NCBI RefSeq assembly: GCF_034702125.1
Contig: NC_085875.1
Location: 46,222,270 to 46,286,269, forward strand
From: Engraulis encrasicolus
Lineage: Eukaryota; Chordata; Actinopteri; Clupeiformes; Engraulidae
Length of the DNA stretch: 64,000 nt
Direction of reading: 5' to 3'
Part shown: in pieces, positions 1-13,965 of the stretch
How positions within the stretch are numbered: position 1 is the stretch's first letter
Layout of the letters: each line of letters begins with the position of its first letter
Translations under genes and position numbers: made by a program
Notes under the pieces: generated by a model
Database searches by the model: none
Told to the model about the DNA's origin: nothing
The model's input: the letters and a program-made list of their open reading frames with translations, nothing else

Positions 1-54
1 TCCCTCCTTATATCCCTCTCTCTTACACCATCAGTGACTAACTCATTCATCATC

Positions 55-163
<109 letters not shown>

Positions 164-1706
164 ACACCCACATATCACTCAGCCTAACTGACTAGTCAGC
201 TTGCGTGGTGCTGAAGGAGGATGGGATTGGATTGGCGGCCGGCATTGCCAGCCTAATCTGGAGATAATCCTAATCCCATTACTTGAAACGCCACGCCGGC
301 CATCTGGGCCCGGACCAGCCCAGACAGACAGACAGACTGACAGACTGACAGACTGAGCTATCCCGTCTCGGAGTCACCACAGGTCCACTGCCAAGTTTAC
401 TGAGGTGATGGGGCAGTCCCGCCGTTCACAGTCTGGTGTTCTGTCGATACGGGCTGCTTGTGTCGAGATGAGCTACCAATAGGCCTTTAGTAACGTAGTC
501 TAAACCCAAACCCCGTTCCTACCCTTACCCCTTATTATAGTGCATTTAGTAATGGCCCGGACCAGCGCACACAGACAGACAGACAGACAGACTGAGTCAC
601 CACAGGTCCACTGCCAAGTTCACGGAGCATGCATGGTGATGGGGCAGTCCCACCGTCCACAGTCCTGTGTTCTGTCGATACGGTCTGCTTTGTCGGGATG
701 AGCTACCAATAGACTTTTAGTAACAAAGCCTAATTCTGTCGTCATGACAATAAATCACGATACTTATCTTCAGAATATACTGCATCGATTCAACCGATTT
801 AACAATAATAACAGTGAATTTGCCACTGGTTCATTTCGTTCAGTAGACAGTAATACTTCTCTTGTAATGATAGCTCTCTCCCAGATGCTAAAATGCTTCA
901 ATAAAACAAATTGACTTATGAATGCTACACAGCAACTGACAAATAACCCTTATTTTTACACATTTAATGAAGCAAATATCGCAATGAGTGGCAATAGGAC
1001 ATCAATTGCAATGCATCATGATAGAATCACATCCTATGTGTATCATGATGTGCATTGAATCGTGAATCCTTTGCCAATATCTGCCCCAAACCCCATTCTC
1101 AACCTGTATTGTAGTAATGGCCTTGGTAGCTTTGCTCGGTGGGAAGCTCATAGCAATACAATACAGCACCGTCCAATTGCAGCCACAGCAACAGAGAGTG
1201 AGGCAGGGCCAAAGCTGTACTGTCACATAGTCACCAAAGGTCACTGCCATGTTTATGGAGCATTGGAACAGCCCAGCCCTGTCCAGTGCAGCCCAGCCTG
1301 GCCCTATAACAGCAACAGAGACAAGCAGACATGGCCTGAGCTTTACTGTCAGGCCAATTTCACATCAGAGCTTGGCGTCTTGGCCGTTTCATACTGACTG
1401 CTGGCCGCCACTGTCAAAATTCTGGTCTAGTTGGATTTTCCAAATGCAGAGTGGCACTGAGCTGTCTCCCGCTGCGCTACTGCCCGCCTACCGCCATGTT
1501 GGTGTGGAGGGACAGATCTGTTTCCATGTATTTTTTCAGCCGCCAGTAAAAATTGCTTCCGACAGTGGCTTTTCTGGTGTGAAAAGGCCCTCACAAAGTC
1601 ACGAAAGGTCCACTGCCAGTCCAAGTTTACAGAGCATTGGGGTAGCAGCCCAGCCCAGCCCGGCACAGTCCAGAAACTCTCCTGCAGAGAGAAGCAGACA
1701 AGGACA

Positions 1707-1872
1707 AGGACGAGGGCCTGTGGGTCAAACGGCTGGCCACCGGACTGCTACGCTGGCGACCCAGATTGAATTCCACCCCAGGTCATTTGCCAATCCTTCC
1801 CCATATCTCTCTCCCCACTCATTTCCTGTCTCTCTCCAACTGTCCGCTGTCAAAAATAAAGGCATACAAGCT
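1707..1872 (+). repeat. tRNA-derived SINE-like sequence
   Basis: A diverged B-box-like segment (CCAGATTGAATTCC) is followed by a TTTCCTGTCTCTCTCCAACTGTCC body and an AATAAAGGC tail, shared with 5132-5280. Confidence 0.5.
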
Positions 1873-2112
1873 CAACAATGCCTTTAAAGGGACGAGGATA
1901 AGGTCTTGAGTTGTGTTGTCACATAGTCACCACAGGTCCACTGCCAACTTTACTGGCGTGTATTGAGCAGCAGCCCAGCCCAGCCCAGCCCAGTGCGGCA
2001 GCCGACCCTATTGCAGCAGCATCAGACAGAAGCTGTCACACCAGAGGTCCCCTGCCAAGTTCCCTGAGCATTGACGCAGTCCAGTCCAGCCCTGTATTGT
2101 CCATCCTACCCC

Positions 2113-2328
2113 ATTACATTACATTACACTTAGCTGACGCTTTCATCCAAAGCGACTCACAGATATCTACAGGGTATTAGTTACAGTCCCTGGAACAGCG
2201 TGGAGTTAGGTGCCTTACTCAAGGGCACTTTAACCATGGAGTGTGGTAGGGAGTGGAAGGGTGGGGCTTGAACCAGCAACCGTCTTATCTAAAGCCCATC
2301 TCCTTAACCATTAGGCCATGACTGCTCG
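2113..2328 (-). repeat. tRNA-derived SINE
   Basis: On the minus strand a tRNA-like head (GGCCTAATGGTTAAGGAG, then GGTTGCTGGTTCAAGCCCC) leads through a GGGACTGTAACTAATACCC body. It ends in the GTCGCTTTGGATGAAAGCGT tail with ATGTAATG repeats. Confidence 0.85.
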
Positions 2329-2571
2329 GCCTTGCCCAGCCTTGCCGTACTGCAGCAACAGCTGCCGAGAGAAGCAGACGGGGCCTGAGGCCCTGGACTA
2401 TCCTGAGCTGTCCAAGAGTCACCAACGGTCCACTGCCAAGGTTACATGGGAGCGGTCCAGGCTAGCGCAGTCCAGCCCCACTGCAGCACCAGCAGCAGCA
2501 GCATAGACAAGCAGACAATGATGGATGATGCAGTGCAGTTCAATCACAGATACGATACGGAGGCTGCAGCT

Positions 2572-2574
2572 CTT

Positions 2575-2650
<76 letters not shown>
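2572..2650. repeat. (CT)n microsatellite
   Basis: About 39 near-perfect CT repeats. Confidence 0.98.
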
Positions 2651-2655
<5 letters not shown>

Positions 2656-2924
2656 CTCTCAATTTCTCTCTCACTCCCCTGTGTGTATGTGTGTAAAATG
2701 ACTTGTTCCCTAAAGTATGATGGTTTCATAACTTTTGTTCTTTGACCATATGTGATTTTGCAATTTAGTCACTAACCACAATCAGATATATGTATACTTC
2801 TGTATAATTGTTGTGTAACTCATTTCTACACTCAATATTTCTCTCTGTCCTCTGCACACATGCATGCGCACGCGCATACATACACTGGCACGCATACACA
2901 CACACTTGCATGCGCATATACACA

Positions 2925-3097
<173 letters not shown>

Positions 3098-4548
3098 GAC
3101 AAGACAGGACAGACTGAGTTACTGTAACAGAAAATAGATAGATGGAATGCATGCTGTTCTGGCAGTGTGGTTATTTCCATCCGATCAAAGCACAAGGAGG
3201 GAGATGATTTGGTCCAACTATGTAAAAAGAAATAGGAAAACGTCTCAAACACCACCCATAGTCATCAATGAAATGCACATACTGTATACGTGATCATAGG
3301 TGATAGATAGGCCTAATAAATACAGATGTCATTTAGGCATATGCACAGCCATGGCTGGATCGGCCATAAGGCCTATAGGGCATTTTCCCGGCAGACTGTT
3401 GATGATTTTGGCCTGGTCCTCCCCTCAATGTAGTGGTATCAGTCCTCATGCCGCTACAGCTGACCTCTCCGAGTCACATTTCAATAGCATTATTCATTTT
3501 GGCTGTTGTAGTCAAAAAAGCTTGCATTATGACTAAATATATTGTCACAGGCTTCATTGTGTCTTAGTTGAAAATGCTCAGACTGTTTTATTGTCCCAGC
3601 CCAGCCCTGTTGTGTCATGAAAAGGATCATCCATACTAGTTCCTGGAGTGTCCATATTTATTACATGTGATGAATCCTATGGACTGACTACTTAAAAGCT
3701 CTAATGGAAGCATCATGCAGGCACGCAACTCAATAAGACACTATTTTGGTCTGTCAGTTGGAAGAATTTGTAGATGGCGCAAAGGCAGTTATACATTAAA
3801 ACACATGTCTCTGCATAGAAAATGAAAAGATGACGTGTCCATTGTTGCGAGTCCGTTTTGACTGTTGAGGCAGTGATTGAGAACAAACAAAAGGACCAAA
3901 GCACTCAACTCAAAGTAGAGACTATCTGCAAGCTGACGGCCCCTGAAACACACACCTAGCCAGGCACACTTCCTCTTAAAAAAAACATTTCAGTGCAAAA
4001 TGTTACTTTGTTGGAGATCTTGTTACAGACTCTAACCCTTGTCTCAAACCTCAGACCTCAGAGAAGAGCGTGTGGGGACTGAGATTGAGTTTCTGTTTGA
4101 GTGGCTTTCTCCTCGCAGGCAAGCAGATGTTGCTTTGTGTGCAAGCTTGCCCCACTGTTTAAGGCTGCTGGTGGTCGCCCGGGAGATGGCTGCATCATTT
4201 GAATTCGGCGCACCTGATTGGCTGAGGGGGCCCCTCTGGCCAGACAGAATGGGTGTGACGCAAGGGGCTTTTTTTTTCTTCTCACAGATCCCTTTGTCCT
4301 CACTGCTCTTTGTCTGTGGAGAGGAGGCATCAATGAAAACCTAAACCCCCCTAACTAACTGCCCCTCACCCCATGACCCCCCTCTGGTGCACCTTAACCT
4401 CCATGCATCAGAGGAGGAGATAGGGGATGACGGATAGGGAACGGAAGGGGGGGGGAGAGAGAGGGGGGGGGCAAGCAGTTGTTTTACAGTTACAACAATA
4501 ACAATGGATTCCGTTGGGGGTGTGATGTGATGTGTGATTATATTAATG

Positions 4549-4755
4549 CAGTGGTTCTCAATTTATTTTTTAATAAACGCCCCCTTACTTCATCATGAGC
4601 CTGCCAACGCCCCCACAGTCTTAAAAAATGAAATGGACTAATGCCCCCAATGGCAACTAAGCACTGCCCCCTCTCAGCTGTATCCTTCTCAACGCCCCCC
4701 GTAGGACTCCCCATTGCCCCGTGGGGGGCTGTAGTGCCCTCATTGGGAATCGCTG
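4549..4755. mobile_element. hAT-type MITE (degenerate)
   Basis: Ends are CAGTGGTTCTCAA and the inverse of CAGCGATTCCCAA, typical of hAT non-autonomous elements. The interior is rich in GCCCCC. No clean 8-bp duplication remains. Confidence 0.65.
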
Positions 4756-4757
4756 CA

Positions 4758-4947
4758 TTATTACATTACATTACAATTACACTTATCTGGTGCTTTAGAC
4801 ATTGCTATTTAGGTACAGGGTATTGGTTGCTGGAGCAATGTGGAGATGGGTGCCTTGCCTCCGGGCATTTCAGTCGTGGTTGATATGGGATTTGAACCTG
4901 TAACCTTCTGATTCCAAGACCACTTGAACCATTTGGCCATAGCTGCC
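4758..4947 (-). repeat. tRNA-derived SINE (same family as 2113-2328)
   Basis: On the minus strand it reads GGCAGCTATGGCCAAATGG, then GGTTACAGGTTCAAATCCC, a GGTGCC-containing body and a TAATGTAATG tail. It abuts the hAT-type element. Confidence 0.8.
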
Positions 4948-5131
4948 CTCATGCTCTCTTGCCCCTTTCATATTTTCCTACCTTAAAGGATACAAGACAG
5001 ATAATTTATTATACCAGAAGGTACGTCTCCATAAAATACAGCTTGCTCCACGATTGTCCTGCCAAAGGGTTCTCTCCAAGAACCTAAAAGTATGCTGACA
5101 CGCTGGCACTTTGGTTTGTGTCTGTAAAAAA

Positions 5132-5280
5132 TACTATTCCGGGCACTGGGTTACTACGTCGGACACTTGGGTTCGATTCCATTTGCCAATTCTCCCCCAT
5201 CTCTCTCCCACTCGCTTCCTGTCACCATCTCCAACTGTCCTATCTAATAAAGGCCAAAAAACCCTTAAAACATATATTTT
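5132..5280 (+). repeat. tRNA-derived SINE
   Basis: A B-box-like TGGGTTCGATTCC is followed by CTCTCTCCCACTCGCTTCC, CCAACTGTCC and an AATAAAGGCCAAAAAA tail. Confidence 0.7.
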
Positions 5281-5546
5281 TAAAAACTATTCCGGTGTAA
5301 TACTGTGTGCTTGTAGTTATGAGTGCAACACTATGCTGAGGCCGGGGCTGTAGAATGGAGCAGTAGAGGAGACACACGCGCACACTATTTGGAAAAGTGG
5401 ACATACACACTCCAGTTCTTGAGTAAAGAAGAGTGTTGACACACTAGCACGCTGCGGTAGAATAGAGTAGGACGCACCTGACATACCTGAGTGGAGGAGG
5501 GTGAATGAGCATGAGCACACAACAATAGATTAGATTAGGTGGCCAC

Positions 5547-5845
5547 ATTACAATACATTACATTTAGCAGATGCGTTTGTATCCAAAGTGACTTACAGTA
5601 ATTTTAGATTCAGGGTATTGGTTACAGTCCCTGAAGCAATGTGGGGTTAGGTTTCTTGCTCAAGGACAGTTCAGCCATGAATGAAGGTTCTGGTAAGGGT
5701 GGGATTTGAACTGGCAAACCCTCTGATCTAAAGGCCTGCGCTCTAACCACTGACCCATGGCTGCCCATGGTTGCCCCTTTACATTACATTACATTACATT
5801 TAGCAGATGCTTTTGACCAAAGCGACTTACAAGAAGGACATTCTG
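5547..5845 (-). repeat. tRNA-derived SINE plus a second truncated copy
   Basis: A near-complete minus-strand SINE occupies 5547-5765 (head ends GGGCAGCCATGGGTCAGTGG; B box CAGTTCAAATCCC). A tail-only copy follows at 5778-5845 (AAGTCGCTTTGGTCAAAAGC). Confidence 0.85.
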
Positions 5846-6180
5846 GCAATTAGAGATTGTGGGGTCAGTGCAGAGTACAGAGTACATACTAAAGTAGGCT
5901 AGAGTACATTGGCACAGCAGCACACTAAACTACAATTGCAGAGTAGGATGTGTTATGTTGTTCAATGAATTGACGTGACGCATTGTGGTCCGTGGTAATA
6001 CACACCACACATATGGGGTAGAGAGTGGACACACTGGCACATGGAGCATACACCAGAACAATACACCACAGAAGAATAAAGGCTGGACATAGCACACAAC
6101 CGTACAGAGGATGGACACACTAGCACACAACCGTACAGAATAGTATAGGGTGGACCTAATACATGGGTTACACTATTCAA

Positions 6181-6570
6181 TAGTGGTGTGGATTGGCACT
6201 GCCCTCACGATCCGATTTGATCACGATTCGGGAGGTAGCGATTCGATTCGATTCAATTCTACCATGCATTGCAATGCATTACATTTCTACTGAAAGCAAA
6301 GCAAATGTTTAATCAGTCATGATGAGGCAATACAAGTAGTCAGATACTGAGCACAAATGTATTGGCTGTTTTCTGTATCAGTCTGTATCAGTCTTACAGT
6401 TTGAAGTGCTTTTATTTAATTTAACATTTATTTGCTCCCGAAATATCCATGGAAGTAATTGAAACTTGAAAAAATTGCCGGATAGATTCTGGAACTTGCC
6501 GGATCGATTCTGGATCGTCCATGCCCCGCATTGGATTGGATCGCCGAATCGATCATTGTTGACACCACTA
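6181..6570. mobile_element. hAT-type non-autonomous element, 390 bp
   Basis: Ends are TAGTGGTGT and its inverse ACACCACTA. Subterminal regions contain GATTCG and GATCG repeats. The flanking 8-mers CTATTCAA and CTCTTCAA match at 7 of 8 positions, consistent with a target duplication. Confidence 0.85.
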
Positions 6571-6688
6571 CTCTTCAACCTCTAATTGTTGGAAACTGCT
6601 GTCAGTAAAAAAAACTAGCTCACATGGTTGGCTGCTTAGCATCTTGCCTCTCCTCACAACACAAATGTTTGTAAATGTGAAACCTATA

Positions 6689-7260
6689 TAGTGGGGTCGT
6701 AATAGGCTCAGTCATTTCAAATTTGTGTTAAAGTTTGGTTTTCACTTCCAAGTTGAAGTTTGGGGTCTATAGAACAATTTGAGTTCGAGTGTCAAACACA
6801 CAGATAACAAAGTAGCCTGCGGGGGGCGCTCTAAAATATATAAACTGCTATCACTTTTGATTAGTTAAACCAAATTTAACATATGATGTATGTATGGATT
6901 CAGCATGAAGAGGAGAAACCGGTGGGCTAAATAGTTGGTTACCAGATTAAAGACACACTATGTAATAAACACACTTTTAGCCAATGGACAGCTAAATCCG
7001 GGCTTTTTTAAGATAAAGGGTGGAAATGCCCTCCAAGTTGCAATGAAACATAATTAACTTGATTTGTTCAGAATATCCCTGAAGCACATAGATACTTAGG
7101 ATACATACACAAATATAGCTGCATAAAGCCTATGTGATATTTAGGACCCAACTTGCAACTTTGAGTTTATGAATTTAGGATCATGAGTACCAGCTTTTTT
7201 TCAATCAAGCCATCATTTTATTCACAACTTATACACTTTATATCTTGAAGAAAGTAAATC

Positions 7261-7320
<60 letters not shown>

Positions 7321-7361
7321 TAGATTGCATTTCCTCACAGAAAATGCTGGAGTATGCTTGC
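6689..7361 (+). repeat. Left inverted arm of the composite
   Basis: This matches the reverse complement of 21431-22157 along its length. The right arm carries about 45 extra bases near 21740-21785. The (AAT)n microsatellite at 7261-7319 lies inside the arm. Confidence 0.75.
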
Positions 7362-7457
7362 CCTCCATGCATTCGCTGCCCCTCATGCATGCGTTGCCCT
7401 TCATGCATGTTGCCCTTCATGGAGGTTGCCCTTCATGCATTGCTCTTCATCCATGTT

Positions 7458-7548
<91 letters not shown>

Positions 7549-9046
7549 ATCTAACACACGCAATCTAACACAAACACCCCATAAGAGTCAAAAAGTCAAA
7601 AACATGTTTTTTGGTGTACCACCCCCTGGACACCATATTGTACACTTGCATATCTTTGTTGTGCACCCTTTGGGTTAAGGTAAGAGCACCAAATAGCTTT
7701 AAATTACTTGGCTGAAGTTCCTGGGCCAATACATTGAGGCCATTGGCCCATAGTGTAAATGGGGCTGATATTGACCTAAAACAATTTCGCTAATTGTGGC
7801 CCCCCACAGGGGCCAATTTTCACAAAAATCGGTATGTAGCCTTTGGCTAAGGTGAAGATAATGTCTACTCATTTTTGTTTTGATACGAGTAGGCATTGCC
7901 GAGATATGAGCTCACTTCCTGTTTGGCGTCTTCGCCGCCAAATTTGATTGGCTCCTGTTCAAAGAGGGTTCAAGAAATCAGTCCCTAACTATCAGGGTAG
8001 CTGTATCTCAGTCTGAACATAATCTGATGAATTTTTCGGGAAACTCTCACAAAAAATGTGGGAGGGGCGTCATTTTTATTGATTTTTAAAACATTCAAAT
8101 TTGCGGGGAAACTTTCCGAGGTCCAAAATTTTGTCAAAGGGTGCGTTGGATTCGGCTTGGTCCAAGGAAAATGTGAATACCATTTTGGTGGTAATACATA
8201 TGGGCGTTTCCGAAATATGAGCTAACTTCCTGTTTTGCCTCATCAATATGGCCAAAACACAGTTTCGTCAATTGTGGCGCCCCCCAGTGGCCAATTATCC
8301 TCCAATTTGTCATTTGACCTCTAGGGATGATGTCAATGATGTGTATCCAATTAAGTTGTGATCTGACATGTCGTTACCGAGATATGAGCTAACTTCCTGT
8401 TTGGCGACTTCAATATGAGCTAAAACACATTTTCAGTAATTGTGGCGCCCCCCATGTTCCAATTTTCACGAAAATTGGTATGTAGTCCCTGGCTATAGTG
8501 AGGATAATATGTATTAATTTTTGTTCTTATACGAGTAGGGGTTGTTGAGATATGAGCTCACTTCCTGTTTGGCATCTTCGCCGGCAAATTCGATTGGTTC
8601 CTGTTCGAAGACGGTTCAATCAATTGTTCCGCAACTTTTAGAGTAGATGTAACTGATTCTGAACATGCTCTGTGTAAATTTTCGGAACGATCCGCCAAGA
8701 ATTGTGGGCGGTGCACTATTTTTATTGATTTTTACAAAATTCAAAATGGCGGGAAAACTATCCAGGCGGAAAATAGGGTGTGTCGGTATGTCGTGACGTC
8801 ATAGGGTGCGTTGGATTCGTCTCAGTCCAAGGATTCCAGGGATATCAAGTTTTTGAAAATTGGACCTACGGTTCAAAAGTTACCGTTTTCCTGTTGGTGG
8901 CGCTAGAGAGTTCGAGGTACCCCCGTGAAAAATACAAAACCTGTTCCGTTGACCGAGCCGAACGTTTCGGTCTTTGAACGGATTTTCTATCTTGAGCGGT
9001 TCTTCAAAACGAATGGATTTCGTAGAAGAAAGAAGAAAATTAACTA
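7320..9046 (+). repeat. Array unit A, first copy
   Basis: This starts with a TTTCCTCACAGAAAATGCTGG module, an 18-bp minisatellite and a (CA)n tract. It continues with blocks of 170-310 bases that each contain GAGATATGAGCT, ACTTCCTGTTT and GCGCCCCCC-type motifs. It is closely similar to 14400-15960 and 18040-19610. No coding function is apparent. Confidence 0.8.
7459..7545. repeat. (CA)n microsatellite
   Basis: About 43 CA repeats inside array unit A. The corresponding shorter tracts are at 14457-14521 and 18099-18156. Confidence 0.97.
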
Positions 9047-12000
9047 GATTGCATTTCCTCACAGAAAATGCTGGAGTATGCTTGCCCGCCTTGCATTCGT
9101 TGCCCTTCATGCATGCCTTGCCTTTCATGCATGAATTGCCCTTCATGTATATGCTGCCCTTCATGCATATGCTGCCCTTCATGCGTACACTGCATACAGT
9201 TAACCATCTATACATGAGCTAACTTCCTGTTTACTATGTATCATATTGGCAAAAACACATTTTCACCAACATTAGCGCCCCCCATTGACCGTATTGCACT
9301 GAATTTGGTAGGTACCCTCTGGGTGTCCTGGAGATCATGTGTGAGAAATTTCGTTAAGATCTGTCAAGGTGTTGCCGAGATATAAGCTAACTTCCTGTTT
9401 GGACGGTGCGTTTGTCTTTGTTGTCAATTTTGATTGGCTGCTGTGCGCCGATGCTTTCAGCTATTGCTCTGTAAATTTCAGCATAGGTGCAGAATAGTCC
9501 AATGGTGGTGTGATAACAATTGTAGGACAACCAGACAAAAATTGTGGGCGGAGCATCATTTTTATTGATTTTTGAATATGTCAAAATGGCGGGAAATTCA
9601 TGATTGTAAATATGACATCATAGTATGCGTTGGATTCGGCTTCACCCAAGGATTTCAGCGATACCAAGCGTTTGATGAATTGAAGTAAATACGGGCTAAT
9701 ATCGTCAAAAACACATTTTTGCTTATTGTAGCGCCCCCTAGTGGCGCATTTACAAGAAAATCGTTACGTGTCCTTTGAAGATAGTGCTGATTATGTGTAT
9801 GAAATTGGGTTGTGATACAAGTAGCCGTTGCCGAGATATGAGCTCACTTCCTGTTTGGCGTCTTCGCCGCCAACTTTGATTGGCTCCTGTTTAAAGACGG
9901 TTTGATCAATTGTTCCAGGACTTTTAGGGCAGATGTATCTCAGTCCGAAGATGCCCTCCTGGAATTTTCGTGACGATCGGTCAAAAATTGTTGGCGGGGC
10001 GTCATTTTTATTGATTTTTACAAAATTCAAAATGGCGGAAAAACTTTCCAGGCGGAAAATGACGTCATAGGGTGCATTGGATTCGGCTTGGTCCAAGGAT
10101 TCCAGGGATACCAAGTTTTTGAAATTCCGACCAACGGTTCAAAAGTTATAGCATGTTAATATTTGCAACTTTGACCTGCTGGTGGCGCTAGAGAATTTGA
10201 GGTAGCCCTGTGAAAAATACAAATCTAAATCGTCTTATCGAGCCGAACGTTTCGGTCTTTGAACGGACTTTCTATCTTGAGCGGTTCTTCAAAACGAACC
10301 GTTCGTAGAAGAAAAAAAAATATTCTGTTCCAGATTCTGTCGGATAGCAAATATATACTAGATTGCATTTCCTCACAGAAAATGCTGGAGTATGCTTGCC
10401 CGTCTTGCATTCGTTGCCCTTCATGCACGCCTTGCCTTTCATGCATGAACTGCCCTTCATGCATATGCTGCCCTTCATGCATACACAACATACAGTTAAG
10501 TACTGTACATGAGCTAACTTCCTGTTTCTATGTATCACATTGGCAAAAACACATTTTCACTAACTGTTGCGCCCCCCAGGGGCCGTATTGCACTGAATTC
10601 CATACGTAGCCTCTGGGTGTACTGGAGATCATGTTTGAGAAATTTCGTTAAGATCTGTCAAGGCGTTGCTGAGATATGAGCTAACTTCCTGTTTCAAAGG
10701 TGCGTTTGCCTTTGTTGTCAATTTTGATTGGCTGCTGTGCGCCGATGCTTTCAGCTATTCCTCTGTAAACTTCAGCATAGGTGCAGAATAGTCCATTGGC
10801 TGTCTGTTAGAAATTGTAGCACGAACAGACACAAATTGTGGGCGGAGCTTCCTTTTTATTGATTTTTTAATATGTCAAAATGGCGGGAAATTCCTGATGG
10901 TAAATATGACATCATAGTATGCGTTGGATTCGGCTTGACCCAAGGATTTCAGTGATACCAAGCGTTTGATGATTTGAAGTCAATACGGGCCAATATGGGC
11001 AAAAACACATTTTTGCTTATTGTAGCGCCCCCTAGTGGCTTATTTACACAAAAATTTGTTTTGTCTCCTTTGGGGATAGTCTTGATGATGTGTATAAAGT
11101 TGGGTTCTGATACAAGTAGTTGTTGCTGAGATATGAGCTCACTTCCTGTTTGGCGTCTTTGCCGCCAACTTTGATTGGCTCCTGTTTGCAGACGGTTTGA
11201 TCATTTGTTCCAGGAGTTTTAGGGTAGATGTATCTCAGTCCGAAGATGCCCTCATAAAATTTTCGTGACGATCGATCAAAAATTGTGGGCGGGGCATCAT
11301 TTTTATTGTATTTTACAAAATTCAAAATGGCGGAAAAACTTTCCAGGCGGAAAATGACGTCATAGGGTGCATTGGATTCGGCTTGGCCCAAGGATTCCAG
11401 GGATACCAAGTTTTTGAAATTCCGACCAATGGTTCAAAAGTTATAGCATGTTAATATTTGCAACTTTGACCTGCTGGTGGCGCTAGAGAGTTTGAGGTAG
11501 CCCTGTGAAAAATACAAATCTAAATCGTCTTATCGAGCTGAACGTTTCGGTCTTTGAACGGACTTTCTATCTTGAGCGGTTCTTCAAAACGAACCGTTCG
11601 TAGAAGAAAAAAAAATATTCTGTTCCAGATTCTGTCGGATAGCAAATATATACTAGATTGCATTTCCTCGCAGAAAATGCTGGAGTATGCTTGCCCGTCT
11701 TGCATTCGTTGCCCTTCATGCATGCCTTGCCCTTCATGCACGCGTTGCCCTTCATGCATATGCTGCCCTTAATGCATATGCTGCCCTTCATGCATACACA
11801 ACATACAGTTTACAATATAGATATGAGCTAACTTCCTGTTTTGCATATACTATATTAACCAAAACACATTTTCACCAACTGTAGCGTCGCCCAGTGGCCG
11901 AGTTGCACCAAAGTCGGTACGTACTCTCTGGATGTACTGGAGATCAAGTGTAAGAAATTTCATTAAGATCCGTCAAGGCGTTGCTGAGATATGAGCTAAC

Positions 12001-12838
12001 TTCCTGTTTGGACGGTGCGTTTGTCTTTGTTGTCAATTTTGATTGGCTGCTGTGCGCCGATGCTTTCAGCTATTGCTCTGTAAATTTCAGCATAGGTGTA
12101 GAATAGTCCAATGTTGGTCTGATAAAAATTGTAGGACGAGCAGACAAAAATTGTGGGCGGAGCATCATTTGTATTGATTTTTGAATATGTCAAAATGGCG
12201 GGAAATTCATGATTGTAAATATGACATCATAGTATGCGTTGGATTCGGCTTGACCCAAGGATTTCAGCGATACCAAGCGTTTGATGAATTGAGGTCAATA
12301 CGGGCCAATATGGCCAAAAACACATTTTTGCTAATTGTAGCGCCCCCTAGTGGCGCATTTACGAAAAATTAAGAAAATCGTTACGTGTCCTTTGAAGATA
12401 GTGCTGATTATGTGTATAAAATTGAGTTCTGATACAAGTAGCCGTTGCTGAGATATGAGCTCACTTCCTGTTTGACGTCTTCAGTCCAATGGTGGTCTGA
12501 TAGAAATTGTAGGACGAGCAGACAAAAATGTGGGCGGAGCTTCATTTTTTTTTTTTTTGAATATGTCAAAATGGCGGGAAATCCATGATTGTAAATATGA
12601 CATTATAGTATGCGTTGGATTCGGCTTGACCCAAGGATTCCAGTGATATAAAGCGTTTGATGAATTGAGGTCAATACGGGCAAAAACCCATTTTTGCTTA
12701 TTGTAGCGCCCCCTAGTGGCGCATTTGCACAAAAATCGTTACGTGTCCTCTGGAGATAGTGCTCATTATGTGTATAAAATTGGGTTCTGGTACATTTAGC
12801 CGTTGCTGAGATATGAGCTCACTTCCTGTTTGGCGTCT
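9047..12838 (+). repeat. Three tandem ~1.3-kb units (9047-10360, 10361-11654, 11655-12838)
   Basis: The GATTGCATTTCCTC module recurs at 9047, 10361 and 11655, giving periods of 1314 and 1294 bases. Each unit then repeats the same order: 18-bp minisatellite, ACTTCCTGTTT blocks, TAGCGCCCCCTAGTGG, a GTGGGCGG box and CATTTTTATTGATTTTT. The third unit is rearranged, with a local duplication around 12480-12740. Confidence 0.85.
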
Positions 12839-13965
12839 CCTCACAGAAAATGCTGGAGTATGCTTGCCCTCCATGCATTCGTTGCCCCTCATGCATGGGT
12901 TGCCCTTTGTAGCGCCCCCTTGCCTAAATTACTGGCAAGACATCCAAAAATATGTGAAACAACTAAATATGTATGGGACGCCCTGAGTTCTTATCAGTTA
13001 TAGTGATAAAACAGCAGTAGTTTAAATCGGATCGGTTATGAGATATTACCTTGTAAATATACCTTTTAATCCTTTTAATAATGTCACCATGAAATAAAGA
13101 ATTGCAACATGAAATGTCTCTTCTTTTTGTATAAAAATATATTCAAAATGAAATTACAGTAAATTAAGGAAAATTAAATACTCTTGTAGTATTTGGTTAA
13201 TAAACAAAAATCACAAAGAGTGGGCTCAAAGCTTAAAATAAACTTAAATTGCTCTTATAGCAGTGCATAAGCAATAAGGAATGTGTCTTAGCACAAAAAA
13301 CCTTACAATGAAAAATAGTTAAGTTACCCTTTAAACTTCAGAAATGTTAACACAATTCAATGTCCATAAAGTCTCTTTCAATGCAATAGCAAACAAACAG
13401 TTCAAATACAAAATCACAGTCACAAGTAAATGTCCTAAGCTATGCCGGCTTTAAAATAAAATAACCCCAGAAAGTACCCGTTGCAGGCCTGGACGTCGCT
13501 TGGGTGCGTTGGGACCGGGAAATTAAACACTGGCCGCTTCACTCAATGAGCAAAATAAAAGGAAATTGACTCTGTACCTGACCGTAGCGTGTAGAAGTGA
13601 AGAGTGGAGTGTTCACGTGCTCACTGCGTGATCACGCAGCTGAAGCGTGGACCTGTCGTGGCTCGTCCCTCGGCACGCGCCTCCTGCATGGACTCCCGCA
13701 GCACCCGAATCTCCCGATCCCCACCGTGTAGTCGATCTTGGCCGCCTTTTCCAAACGAAACCGCAACTCCTCCGATGTCCGGTATGATTCTCACCTCAAA
13801 GTTCACGAAGCACAGCAGTCGAGTAGCTCACAAACACTGTAGCCATCCCTCCTCACTGCCTCGGAATCTGGCATGCTCTCGCGCTTGTCGCGTGCAGTTT
13901 TCACAACAGTCTTAACTTTAAACTTCTTAAAATAAACAAAGGAAAAGTGTCCAGATGCACATAAC

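Noticed and set aside
1249..1887. 212-codon open frame
   Set aside because: It runs across the degenerate tandem array and a SINE, has no domain, and its low-complexity Pro/Ser composition follows the repeat.
9791..10114. Recurrent frame starting MVSLESLDQAESNAPYDVIF (also 11044-11409, 15475-15789, 19208-19420)
   Set aside because: It recurs because the DNA unit is repeated. It covers the CRE, GC-box and ETS-like segment, is of variable length, and has no recognisable domain; copies diverge by non-conservative changes.
10225..10609. CPSC-repeat and KGN-repeat frames in the array as a Cys-rich protein
   Set aside because: An 18-bp period keeps frames open without selection, and copies differ by substitutions that change the pattern freely.
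7263..12600. CRISPR-like array
   Set aside because: Repeats are long, directly contiguous and mutated, with no short repeat/unique spacer alternation, and the genome is a vertebrate one.
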